Shown here: positions 1 through 6,837 of the stretch, piece by piece
Layout of the letters: every line of letters begins with the position of its first letter
Position numbering within the stretch: position 1 is the stretch's first letter
Assembly (NCBI GenBank): GCA_949127685.1
Contig: CASBPW010000181.1
Coordinates: 1-10,836, forward strand
DNA from: Candidatus Sivonenia alaskensis PMM_0068
GTDB taxonomy: Bacteria; Cyanobacteriota; Cyanobacteriia; Gloeobacterales; PMM-0068
Length of the DNA stretch: 10,836 nt
Direction of reading: 5' to 3'
Program-made: the position numbers and the translations under genes
Notes under the pieces: generated by a model
Told to the model about the DNA's origin: nothing
Seen by the model: only the letters and a program-made list of their open reading frames with translations
The model's database searches: none

Positions 1-15
1 TACCTAACTTACTAA

Positions 16-45
16 AAACCCAGGCCCTATGGAGAACCTGGGTTT
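16..45 (-). terminator. Intrinsic terminator of chlH
   Basis: A perfect 9-bp inverted repeat, AAACCCAGG (16-24) and CCTGGGTTT (37-45), encloses a 12-base loop. Read on the minus strand, the stem is followed by TTTTTAG, the normal form of a Rho-independent terminator. It begins about 20 bases after the chlH stop codon. The plus-strand reading also ends in a short T-rich stretch (TTTCATTT), so it may work weakly in both directions. Confidence 0.85.
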
Positions 46-64
46 CATTTATAACCAGAGGAAT

Positions 65-3000
65 CTAGAATCCGAAGCCTTTAGCGGCAACCGGTTCGTC
101 AATTCCTTCAATCCGGTCTTCCAGATCCTGGTAGAGTTCCTGGAGTTTTTCCACTTGTTCAGGAGTGGTTTCCCAATAGCCACGACCATTGGCCTCTAGC
201 AATACCCCGACCATCTTGCGGAAGGCATTGGGGTTGAGGTCTTTGAGACGTTCGGCCATTTCCTGATCGTTCATATAAGTGTTGGCAGTTTCGTCATAGA
301 CCCAGCCATCTACGGCGTGGGCCGTAGCAGACCAGCCAAAAGTATGAGTCAAACGGTACTGGATTTCACGAACTCCCTCGTAGCCATGTTTGAGCATGCC
401 CTCATACCACTTGGGATTGAGCATTTTGGTGCGGGAATCCAGACGGATCATCTCTTCGAGCGAGCGGATCTTGGCCTGAGCGGAAGTGGTATCGGCCATG
501 TAGACCGAGGGACGCTTGCCGCGCATCTTTTCAACGACCCCGGTGACGGACCCGAGATAGTCAAAATAGTGGTCCACATCCGTGATGCTGGTTTCGTTGG
601 AATCCAGGTTCTGGAAGGTGGTGTCTACAGTCTTCAGCGCTGCTTCATACACCGCGCGTTGTTGCTCGTTGTTGACATCCGTCCCAAAGGCAAAGGACTT
701 ACGGGAGAGATACATCTCATGGAGCTGTTCTTCCGTTTCCCAGGAGCCATTTTCTACCGCGAAGTTGACGTTTGCAGCGTAGGAACCAGAAGCATTGGAA
801 AAGACGCGGGTAGCTGCTTGACGGGTGGTAATTCCCAATTCCTCAGCCTGAGCGATAGCGTGCTTGCGGACGAAGTTAAAGTGATCCGGTTCATCCTGCT
901 CCGCTGCTAACTTGACTGCTTTATCAATCAGTTCCATTTGGTTAGGGAACAGGTCGCGGAAAATACCAGAGCAGGTGACGACGGTATCAATGCGAGGACG
1001 ACCTAAATGAGTTAGAGGAATGATTTCTATGCAGTTCATCCGGCCAATGGAGTCGGGAACAGGCTTCACGCCGAGCAGATAGAGAATCTGAGCTAGAGCT
1101 TCCCCATAGGTCTTGATGTTGTCCGTACCCCAGAGGACGCAGGCAATGGTTTCTGGCCAGTTACCATCATTTTCTGCACGGTGACGGGCTAGCATCCGGT
1201 CTACGACCAATTGGGCAGATTTGATCGCGGCGGCCGTAGGAATCGACTGTGGATCCAGGGCATGGATGTTCTTGCCGGTAGGCAGGACCATCGGGTTGCG
1301 CACGGTATCTCCACCCGGACCAGGGAGCGTGTATTCCCCTTCCAGTCCTTTGATCAAAGCGCCTAGCTCATTGTCCGAGACAATGCGTGCCAGCACATCT
1401 TCCAGGTAGGTAAATAGAGGGCGCAGTTCCTTGGCTTCGATTTCATAGCCCGCGTTCTTCAGCCCTTCGACCCAAGGTTCCGTAGTCCCCATATTGAAGA
1501 AGTTCATCAGGGAAACGCGAGAGACTCGGCCTTTGGCATCTGCTTGAGCTTGGACTAGAGCGGTAATAGCTGCTTTGGCAACATTATTGAATTCCCGGAG
1601 TTTATCTAGGGCCTCAATACTGCCACCTGCTGCTTGACGCTGGATGTTTTCAATATCCAACCCTTTATGCTCCGCCAGCATCCGCTGTAGTCCCTTCATA
1701 TTCTTATCTTCAGGACGGTCGAAGCTGGCTACACCACAGAGGGTATCTATTACTTCCATCGCCGTAGGAGGAGTCCCCACCACGTGGAGGTCACAAGGCA
1801 CCAGGCGGTCTTCAATTTCCATCAGGAACTTATAGACTTTTCCGACAAACACATCCCGTTCTTCTTGGCTGTTAAAGCCAGAAGGGATGGGCACATCATT
1901 ATCCAAGTTGACGGCCTTGACCTGCTCCACAATCGTTTCGGTAATGCCCTCAGCCTTTTCTGTAGTACGCAGGTCCTTATAGGAAGCAATCAGACCCTGC
2001 AATTCCTTCAGCCCCTTGTAAAGCCCAGCATTTTCTGCGGGAGGCGTCAGATAGCTAACCGTGCTGGCATAGCTACGGCGCTTGGCAATCGTCGCTTCCG
2101 AAGGGTTGTTGACCGAATAGTAGTAGAGGTTGGGTAAAGTTCCAATCAAACGATCGGGGTAGCAACTGGAAGACATTCCCATCTGCTTACCAGGCATGAA
2201 TTCTAGAGCACCGTGGGTCCCAAAGTGGATGACCGCATCGGCTCCCCAGATTTTTTCTACGTAGGTGTAGTAGGCGGCAAAACCGTGGTGGGGGGCACAA
2301 GACTTGGAGAACATCAGACGCATCGGGTCGCCTTCGTAGCCGAAGCTAGGCTGCACGCCGATGAAAATCTTGCCGTAGTGCTTCCCGTAGACCAAAACAT
2401 TGGTGCCATCGGTATTAAACGGACCGGGTGCAGGCCCCCAAGCGTTCTGAATCCCTTCGTAGTGAGGAGTTAGCTCTTCATACTCGCGGACCGTCATCTT
2501 GGCGGCCACACTCAGGCTTTGGGATTTGATTTTGGCGTTTACGTCGTTGAGGACTTCCATGAGTAGTTCATGGGAAGTCTCAGGGACGCCTTGGACATCG
2601 TAGCCATTCTCTTGCAGCGCTTTCAGGACATTGTGAATGGAAGCAAACACATCCAGGTAGGCCGCGGTTCCAACGTTCCCTTTATCCGGCGGGAAGCTGA
2701 AAACGGTAATCCCAATTTTTTTATCGAGACGGGGCTTCTTCCGCAGATTGGCCCACTTCAGGGCTCGTGCGGCGACCAGTTCAATCCGGTCCGCAATTGG
2801 GATCGCTTTGCCGGTGATGCCATCTCTTCCGGAGAGAATAATCGGCTCAATCGCCCCATCAAGTTCAGGCAGCGCTACTTGCAGGGCCACTTGGACAGGG
2901 TGCAAACCAAGGTCGGCCCCTGACCAATCCTCGGTAGTCTGGAAAACCAGCGGCAGCGCACAAATATAAGGACGGTTGAGCTTCTTCATCGACTCGATGG

Positions 3001-4069
3001 CCGCCTCAGGGTCATTCTTAGCAGGACCACCCACGAGCGAGAAGCCGGTCAAGGACACCACGGTGTCTACCAAAACCCGGCCAGTACTGTCATAGAAGAA
3101 CGCTTCTACGGGCTTAGAAGCATCCAAGCCGCCAGCGAATACTGGAATTACCCGCGCCCCGCGAGACTCTATTTCTTCGACCATGGCCACATAGTGCCCG
3201 TCATCTCCTGTAACCAGGTGCGTACGCTGCAGGATAAGGCCAAGGGTGGGAGCCAGAGGATCTTTTAGGTCTTCGCTAATGTCAGAACGACGGTTGTACC
3301 AGGTCTGGTACTCGACAATGTCTGTAAACATCTGGGTGGCAAGCGGATGCCAGATGCCGATGTCTGGGAACTGGACGGGAGGCTGGAAAGTAATCTTAGC
3401 CCTATCCTGCTCCTCGACAATATAGTGATGGATATGCATCCGCAGCAAGTGTTCCATGTTCTCCGGAGAACCGCCCAACCAATACTGATAGCTGAGCATG
3501 AAGTTGCGGGCATCTTGCGCTTTGTCTACGGGCAGATATTTGAGAATCTTGGGGAGGGTCTGGACCATTTTCAGCATCCCTTCCTGGAAACTGCCGCCGC
3601 GCTTATTCTTGGAAGCCTCTTTGCGGGACTTCATGAACTTGCCAATAACACTCTTGGATTGACCCATAGCTCCCATGCTGAACGCACCTACTTTAGAGAG
3701 GCGCATCACTTGGGGCATGGAGGGAAAAATAACGGAGGATTTGATGTGGTCCATATGCGGTTTGACCGCATCCACAATTTTGTTGGCGTAGTCTTCCATG
3801 AAAATCATGGAGGCGAAGAAGATATCTGCTTCGGCTACATCCCGTTTAAATTCTTCGTAACGTTCAGGGTCGCGCAGTTCTTCAATCAAGTATCCCCGCA
3901 CGTCCATCGCAACATGTTTATCTTTCAGGTTAATATTTTCAGCCCCTGCTGCTACAGCGCTTTGATACTGGGGCTCAAGAACCACATAAACCAATTTGAC
4001 CAGAGTGCGACCATGCAACTGTTCAGGCTGGATGCGGCTGACGGTCAAAGAAGGCATTTGAGCTAACAT
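65..4069 (-). CDS. chlH: Magnesium chelatase subunit H (ChlH)
   Basis: This is the large porphyrin-binding subunit of magnesium chelatase. With ChlI and ChlD it inserts Mg2+ into protoporphyrin IX in an ATP-dependent reaction, the first committed step to chlorophyll. The product has 1334 residues, the usual size for cyanobacterial ChlH. The N-terminal ChlH-specific region (about residues 20-190) includes the GAFSMGAMGQSKS stretch near 137-149. The rest is the CobN/BchH-type chelatase fold, with the conserved HFGTHGALEF motif near residues 615-624 followed by the MPGKQMGMSSSCYPDRLIG stretch. I chose the ATG at 4067-4069 because AAGGGA (4074-4079) lies 4 bases upstream. The frame stays open to a TTG at 4094-4096, which would add 9 residues (MLRYPRRDT) but has no ribosome binding site. 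The frame is intact. No chlI or chlD lies in the window, so the gene appears to be transcribed alone. Family assignment is secure. That it is ChlH rather than a BchH- or CobN-like paralogue rests on the N-terminal region and length. Confidence 0.97.
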   Translation of the reverse strand: MLAQMPSLTVSRIQPEQLHGRTLVKLVYVVLEPQYQSAVAAGAENINLKDKHVAMDVRGYLIEELRDPERYEEFKRDVAEADIFFASMIFMEDYANKIVDAVKPHMDHIKSSVIFPSMPQVMRLSKVGAFSMGAMGQSKSVIGKFMKSRKEASKNKRGGSFQEGMLKMVQTLPKILKYLPVDKAQDARNFMLSYQYWLGGSPENMEHLLRMHIHHYIVEEQDRAKITFQPPVQFPDIGIWHPLATQMFTDIVEYQTWYNRRSDISEDLKDPLAPTLGLILQRTHLVTGDDGHYVAMVEEIESRGARVIPVFAGGLDASKPVEAFFYDSTGRVLVDTVVSLTGFSLVGGPAKNDPEAAIESMKKLNRPYICALPLVFQTTEDWSGADLGLHPVQVALQVALPELDGAIEPIILSGRDGITGKAIPIADRIELVAARALKWANLRKKPRLDKKIGITVFSFPPDKGNVGTAAYLDVFASIHNVLKALQENGYDVQGVPETSHELLMEVLNDVNAKIKSQSLSVAAKMTVREYEELTPHYEGIQNAWGPAPGPFNTDGTNVLVYGKHYGKIFIGVQPSFGYEGDPMRLMFSKSCAPHHGFAAYYTYVEKIWGADAVIHFGTHGALEFMPGKQMGMSSSCYPDRLIGTLPNLYYYSVNNPSEATIAKRRSYASTVSYLTPPAENAGLYKGLKELQGLIASYKDLRTTEKAEGITETIVEQVKAVNLDNDVPIPSGFNSQEERDVFVGKVYKFLMEIEDRLVPCDLHVVGTPPTAMEVIDTLCGVASFDRPEDKNMKGLQRMLAEHKGLDIENIQRQAAGGSIEALDKLREFNNVAKAAITALVQAQADAKGRVSRVSLMNFFNMGTTEPWVEGLKNAGYEIEAKELRPLFTYLEDVLARIVSDNELGALIKGLEGEYTLPGPGGDTVRNPMVLPTGKNIHALDPQSIPTAAAIKSAQLVVDRMLARHRAENDGNWPETIACVLWGTDNIKTYGEALAQILYLLGVKPVPDSIGRMNCIEIIPLTHLGRPRIDTVVTCSGIFRDLFPNQMELIDKAVKLAAEQDEPDHFNFVRKHAIAQAEELGITTRQAATRVFSNASGSYAANVNFAVENGSWETEEQLHEMYLSRKSFAFGTDVNNEQQRAVYEAALKTVDTTFQNLDSNETSITDVDHYFDYLGSVTGVVEKMRGKRPSVYMADTTSAQAKIRSLEEMIRLDSRTKMLNPKWYEGMLKHGYEGVREIQYRLTHTFGWSATAHAVDGWVYDETANTYMNDQEMAERLKDLNPNAFRKMVGVLLEANGRGYWETTPEQVEKLQELYQDLEDRIEGIDEPVAAKGFGF

Positions 4070-4073
4070 AGTG

Positions 4074-4079
4074 TCCCTT
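4074..4079 (-). promoter_or_regulatory. Shine-Dalgarno site fixing the chlH start
   Basis: The minus strand reads GAAGGGACACTATG, placing AAGGGA 4 bases before the ATG at 4069. This spacing is short but usable. It favours this ATG over the in-frame TTG at 4096, which lacks a comparable site. Confidence 0.55.
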
Positions 4080-4104
4080 CGCGGATAGCGGAGCAAAACA
4101 TGGT

Positions 4105-4117
4105 CCGTATTGTACGG
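4105..4117 (-). promoter_or_regulatory. Palindrome with a -10-like box upstream of chlH
   Basis: CCGTA (4105-4109) and TACGG (4113-4117) form a perfect inverted repeat around 3 bases. On the minus strand its centre reads TACAAT (4109-4114), a good match to a -10 box, which would start transcription about 33 bases before the chlH ATG. No convincing -35 box sits 16-18 bases further up: the candidate hexamer reads CAAGAG. If this is the promoter, it probably needs an activator, or the palindrome itself is an operator. Assignment is inferred. Confidence 0.3.
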
Positions 4118-4345
4118 CGGTTCTTAACATCCTCTTGGTGCATGACGTTTTTGCAGGTTAGAGGCTGAACTCTATGCATACTCGGACGTTCAGTTTTATT
4201 ACCCCCGGTTTTGCAAAAATTCTTAACCTAAGCCATACGCTTTAGGACCAATATCTGACGAGGGTTTGACGGATTTTCTCGGCTATGGCTTCCTTGATAT
4301 AGGTCCGAAATACTTTCTTTTCCAGCACCCCCCCGGCGAGGGAAA

Positions 4346-4395
4346 TAAAAAAAGCCAAACAGCTCAAAACTCCCTCTCCGCATGCGGAAAGGGAG
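4346..4395 (-). terminator. Intrinsic terminator of the RRM gene
   Basis: CTCCCT (4370-4375) pairs with AGGGAG (4390-4395). After one C/A mismatch the stem continues with the perfect palindrome TCCGCATGCGGA (4377-4388). On the minus strand the stem is followed at once by TTTT, and then, 12 bases later, by a longer T-rich run (4346-4353). It starts 18 bases after the RRM gene stop. Because chlH lies downstream on the same strand, this hairpin should separate the two transcripts. Confidence 0.8.
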
Positions 4396-4412
4396 GAGAA
4401 GTGGTTCTCTTT

Positions 4413-4853
4413 CTAAACCTTCGTCAGTTCCAGCTTCTCTTTAACCGCGAGCAGAGCGGCCCAGCGGGGATCAATGCCGCTAGGAGTATCTTGAGAAGTA
4501 GAACTCACCGCTTCGCGACGTGGCTGAGGCTGGCGCGCTCCACCATTCGTAGACGACTTTCCTCGAGGACGATTGTTGCGCCCGGTGGATTCCGAAGTCT
4601 CAGGGGCCTTGGCTTGGGCAATCTCTACTTTAAGGGCTTTGCCTTGAAAATCATGGCCGTTGAATTTTTCAACCATGGCTTGAGCGAGTTCGGTTTCTTC
4701 GATGGTGACGAAACCAAAACCTCGGCATTTTCCTGTTTTATGGTCGGTGACTAGTTTGACAGAAACTACCGTACCCACTTGAGTAAACAACCCTTCAATT
4801 TCTTGGGCTGTCGTAGTTTCAGACAAATTACCAACATATACACGCTCAGTCAT
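4413..4853 (-). CDS. RRM-domain RNA-binding protein
   Basis: The product has 146 residues with one RNA recognition motif at about residues 3-82. RNP2 is VYVGNL (5-10) and RNP1 is CRGFGFVTI (43-51), with the RNA-stacking aromatics Y6, F46 and F48 all present. This matches the small cyanobacterial Rbp family, whose members bind single-stranded RNA, and several of which respond to cold or help localise mRNAs. Most Rbp proteins are just the RRM, or the RRM plus a glycine-rich tail. Here a polar, disorder-prone linker (about 84-126, rich in N, R, S, T and P) leads to a short probable helix ending the protein (DPRWAALLAVKEKLELTKV, 128-146). The ATG is supported by AGGAG 9 bases upstream. It is followed by its own terminator and is divergent from the tRNA nucleotidyltransferase gene. 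Family certain; cellular role and exact paralogue not determined. Confidence 0.93.
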   Translation of the reverse strand: MTERVYVGNLSETTTAQEIEGLFTQVGTVVSVKLVTDHKTGKCRGFGFVTIEETELAQAMVEKFNGHDFQGKALKVEIAQAKAPETSESTGRNNRPRGKSSTNGGARQPQPRREAVSSTSQDTPSGIDPRWAALLAVKEKLELTKV

Positions 4854-4862
4854 TTAGATACA

Positions 4863-4867
4863 CTCCT
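4863..4867 (-). promoter_or_regulatory. Shine-Dalgarno site of the RRM gene
   Basis: The minus strand reads AGGAG, then 9 bases, then the ATG at 4851-4853. This is a standard strong ribosome binding site and fixes the start codon, which also lies directly before the RNP2 strand of the RRM. Confidence 0.7.
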
Positions 4868-5004
4868 GGAGAATCACCACACAGCTCTGTCCCTTCCTGT
4901 CACAAATTTGGCTTCGCGGAATGAAATATAACTGCATGCCTTTAAATTTTGGGAAACCCGATTTTTAGTCCCTGACAAACATACCATAAGGAACGGTTAG
5001 GCTT
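4868..5004. promoter_or_regulatory. Divergent promoter region between the RRM gene and the tRNA nucleotidyltransferase gene
   Basis: Two genes start outward from this 151-bp gap, so it must hold a promoter for each. On the minus strand TATATT (4924-4929) is a possible -10 box for the RRM gene, leaving a leader of roughly 70 bases, but no good -35 box accompanies it. On the plus strand TACCAT (4982-4987) is a weak -10-like match before the tRNA gene, and AAGGA (4988-4992) is a possible ribosome site 12 bases before its ATG. A small GGGAAACCC hairpin lies in the middle (4951-4959). The existence of promoters is inferred from gene layout; the exact boxes are uncertain. Confidence 0.4.
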
Positions 5005-6450
5005 ATGCGTATGCGTCCACTACTTGAAAAAAGTATTCCCTTTTCACTTCTTCCAGACCCTTGTTATCTGGTTGGCGGGACAGTCCGCGATGCTCTGGTC
5101 GATTGCCAGACCCATAAACCAGGGAGTACCAAACAAGATTTGGATTTGGTAGTTCCTGCGGGGGCTATTTCCTTAGCCCGTAAGTTGGCAGACTCCTTAG
5201 GGGCAGGATTTGTTGTTTTGGATGAAGTCCATCATATTGCACGGGTAGTGCTTGATAGTGGCACCACGCTAGATATCGCTGAACAAGAAGGTCCTTCTAT
5301 TGAAGTGGACTTGGGGCGGCGAGATTTCACCTGTAATGCGATTGCCTATGACCTACAGCGAGAAGTCTTGATTGATCCTTTCAACGGGAAACAAGACTTA
5401 GAACAACGAGTGGTCCGTATGGTGCAGGCTAAAAATTTGACTGAAGATCCTTTGCGCTTCCTGCGGGCCTATCGTATGGCCGCAAAACTGGAGTTTACAA
5501 TAGAATCCCAGACTCGACAAATGCTCCAAGCCTCTAGCGGAGCGCTTGGGCAAGCTGCCCCTGAACGAGTACGCGATGAACTGGTCCAACTATTAGAAAT
5601 ACCGATGGGAACCAAGTGGTTTTTAACGGCTCATCAAGACAGGGTGCTCCAGCCTTGGCTCCCAGAACTCGCTGACTTAGAAAAAATTCCAGCCAACCTC
5701 CATCATCATCTACCACTCTTGGAGCACACCTTTGAGGTAATACGGCAGGTGGACCAGGTTTTAGCTGAACTAGATCTTCGCGATAGTCTGGCCCATGTTC
5801 TTGCAGACCGAAGGACCGTGTACGTTACCACCAAGCTCGGGGCCTTACTGCATGATATTGCTAAGCCAGTGACCTATAGCCTAGACCCAGATACGGGGAA
5901 ATCTAGTTTTTACCAGCACGAAAAAGTCGGTTCGGTGATGACTAAGGACATGTTGACCCGCCTTAAGTTTTCCCGTGAAGAAATCCGCTGGGTGACGGCG
6001 CTCGTAGAAATGCATCTGAGAACAGGGCAGTTGCTGATGCAGGGAGCTTCAGATAGGGCCTTATATAGATTGATGCGGGATGCGGCGGAGAAATTGCCCG
6101 CCCTCGTCGTTTTGTCTCTAGCCGATCGGCGTTCTACCTATGGAGAAGCGGTAACGGCTGAAATGCAAACGCAATCCACCCTGTTTCATCAAGACCTCTT
6201 AGCCCGTTATTGGACTCCTCCTGCGGCGAAACCTTTCCTCTCTGGCAAGGACTTGATTGAACACTTGGGTCTGGTTCCTGGCCCCGTCTTTAAAGAGATT
6301 TTGCAGGCGGTACGAGAAGCTCAAGCCTTGGGAGACGTCCAAAATCCTGAAGAAGCCCTAACCTTGGCGCAACGATTGGTGGTGGATAAGACCTCCCTGC
6401 GGTCTTTAAGGGGAGAAGGCGATGGACTGACCAAGTCTCCTTTGCTATAG
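5005..6450 (+). CDS. tRNA nucleotidyltransferase / poly(A) polymerase family protein with HD domain
   Basis: This is a class II nucleotidyltransferase that adds CMP and/or AMP to RNA 3' ends, most likely building or repairing the CCA end of tRNA. The product has 481 residues. The head domain has the GGTVRD motif (24-29), the catalytic DLD metal-binding pair (D45, D47) and RRDFTCNAIAYD (105-116). EDPLRFLRAYRMAAKLEF (147-164) includes the EDxxR nucleotide-selecting motif. PERVRDEL (186-193) follows in the neck. A C-terminal HD-type phosphohydrolase domain shows HD at 283-284, H305 and H337. I start at the ATG at 5005; a second in-frame ATG at 5011 is equally possible. The gene is monocistronic as far as can be seen. 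Some bacteria, including a cyanobacterium, split this job between CC-adding and A-adding enzymes, and sequence reading cannot say which this is. A true poly(A) polymerase is less likely. Confidence 0.92.
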   Translation: MRMRPLLEKSIPFSLLPDPCYLVGGTVRDALVDCQTHKPGSTKQDLDLVVPAGAISLARKLADSLGAGFVVLDEVHHIARVVLDSGTTLDIAEQEGPSIEVDLGRRDFTCNAIAYDLQREVLIDPFNGKQDLEQRVVRMVQAKNLTEDPLRFLRAYRMAAKLEFTIESQTRQMLQASSGALGQAAPERVRDELVQLLEIPMGTKWFLTAHQDRVLQPWLPELADLEKIPANLHHHLPLLEHTFEVIRQVDQVLAELDLRDSLAHVLADRRTVYVTTKLGALLHDIAKPVTYSLDPDTGKSSFYQHEKVGSVMTKDMLTRLKFSREEIRWVTALVEMHLRTGQLLMQGASDRALYRLMRDAAEKLPALVVLSLADRRSTYGEAVTAEMQTQSTLFHQDLLARYWTPPAAKPFLSGKDLIEHLGLVPGPVFKEILQAVREAQALGDVQNPEEALTLAQRLVVDKTSLRSLRGEGDGLTKSPLL

Positions 6451-6555
6451 GTAAAGCCTTCCCTCATCGGTAAGCGGTCTGCCAAATTCATTTCCCTTAT
6501 AAATTGATATCTCTAAACCCTAATTGTTTGATCTGGAACATCTCAAGAGGACTAC

Positions 6556-6626
6556 ATCTCTCAAAGCTTTTATATGAATTTCAATGAAAGCATTGAAGTC
6601 ATTTAGAAAAGTGCTTCTTGAGAAAT
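6556..6626. repeat. Long imperfect hairpin
   Basis: The tip is TTCAATG (6580-6586), loop AAAG, CATTGAA (6591-6597), extended by a T-G and an A-T pair. Further out, TTTT (6568-6571) can pair with AAAA (6607-6610), AGC (6565-6567) with GCT (6613-6615), and TCTCAA (6559-6564) with TTGAGA (6618-6623), with 2-base bulges. Together they make one rod of about 70 bases. No T run follows on the plus strand, so it is not a typical terminator. Confidence 0.5.
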
Positions 6627-6643
6627 CAGTAATAATTAGTATT

Positions 6644-6686
6644 CCCCTAAATTCAAATCCCGTGGGATCAAATCAAAATTTAGAGG
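6644..6686. repeat. Second hairpin in the intergenic cluster
   Basis: CTAAATT (6647-6653) pairs perfectly with AATTTAG (6677-6683), and CC (6644-6645) with GG (6685-6686) across one mismatch. A further short inverted repeat, ATCCC/GGGAT (6657-6661, 6664-6668), sits inside the loop. On the minus strand the stem is not followed by a T run. Confidence 0.45.
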
Positions 6687-6718
6687 ATGGAATGGAAAAA
6701 AATTTAAAAACAATACCT

Positions 6719-6732
6719 CTCTTTGAAAAGAG
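6719..6732 (+). terminator. Weak terminator-like hairpin
   Basis: CTCTT (6719-6723) pairs with AAGAG (6728-6732) around a TGAA loop. The plus strand then reads a short pyrimidine-rich stretch and TTTT (6741-6744). It is AT-rich with only five pairs and lies about 270 bases after the tRNA nucleotidyltransferase stop, so it is at best a weak terminator. Confidence 0.25.
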
Positions 6733-6775
6733 CCTCTACCTTTTAATTATTTAGCAAGATTTTTTTGATAAATAC

Positions 6776-6804
6776 TTGACAGAAACCATAGGATTCCATA
6801 GCCT
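6776..6804 (+). promoter_or_regulatory. Probable promoter of the rsmH-ftsL-ftsI operon
   Basis: A perfect -35 hexamer TTGACA (6776-6781) is followed after exactly 17 bases by TAGCCT (6799-6804), a partial -10 match. Transcription would start near 6811, giving a leader of about 27 bases before the GTG start of rsmH. The position directly upstream of a three-gene operon supports the call. The -10 box is the weak point. Confidence 0.5.
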
Positions 6805-6837
6805 AATTTGATATGGTAATTTTTTGAGTCTATTCTA

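Larger units (their letters stand above)
4070..4345 (-). other. Intergenic region between chlH and the RRM gene terminator
   Basis: No gene is supported here. An open frame starting at 4266 on the plus strand runs antisense through the terminator and into the RRM gene, and has no protein-like features. The stretch must hold the chlH promoter and leader. Visible elements are the CCGTA/TACGG palindrome, TTCTTAAC occurring twice on the plus strand (4121-4128 and 4220-4227), two interleaved inverted repeats (4230-4237 with 4284-4291, and 4245-4254 with 4297-4306), and a run of seven C (4328-4334). Apart from the palindrome I cannot assign a function. Confidence 0.5.
6451..6775. other. AT-rich intergenic region with clustered hairpins
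   Basis: There is no supported gene between the tRNA nucleotidyltransferase stop and the rsmH promoter. The stretch is much richer in A and T than the flanking genes. It holds at least three inverted repeats in about 180 bases (6556-6626, 6644-6686 and 6719-6732), listed separately. Only tiny open frames exist, such as a 10-codon one at 6574-6606 with no ribosome site, lying inside a hairpin. The region could encode a small RNA, hold transcript 3' ends, or be a decayed miniature mobile element. Confidence 0.6.

Noticed and set aside
317..2969. Several plus-strand open frames of 60-200 codons antisense to chlH
   Set aside because: All are shadows of chlH. None has a recognisable domain or a convincing ribosome site.
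3347..4066. A 239-codon open frame on the plus strand antisense to the start of chlH
   Set aside because: It lies wholly inside a certain gene on the other strand, resembles no family I know, and has histidine- and phenylalanine-rich composition typical of an antisense shadow.
4070..4096. A nine-residue N-terminal extension of ChlH from a TTG codon
   Set aside because: TTG is a rare start, it has no Shine-Dalgarno, and the ATG at 4069 has AAGGGA just upstream.
4266..4754. A 162-codon plus-strand open frame over the RRM gene
   Set aside because: It is antisense to a clear RRM gene and runs through that gene's terminator hairpin.
6574..6606. A 10-codon open frame (MNFNESIEVI) in the AT-rich gap
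   Set aside because: It is too short to distinguish from chance, has no ribosome site at a usable distance, and lies inside a hairpin that would hide its start.
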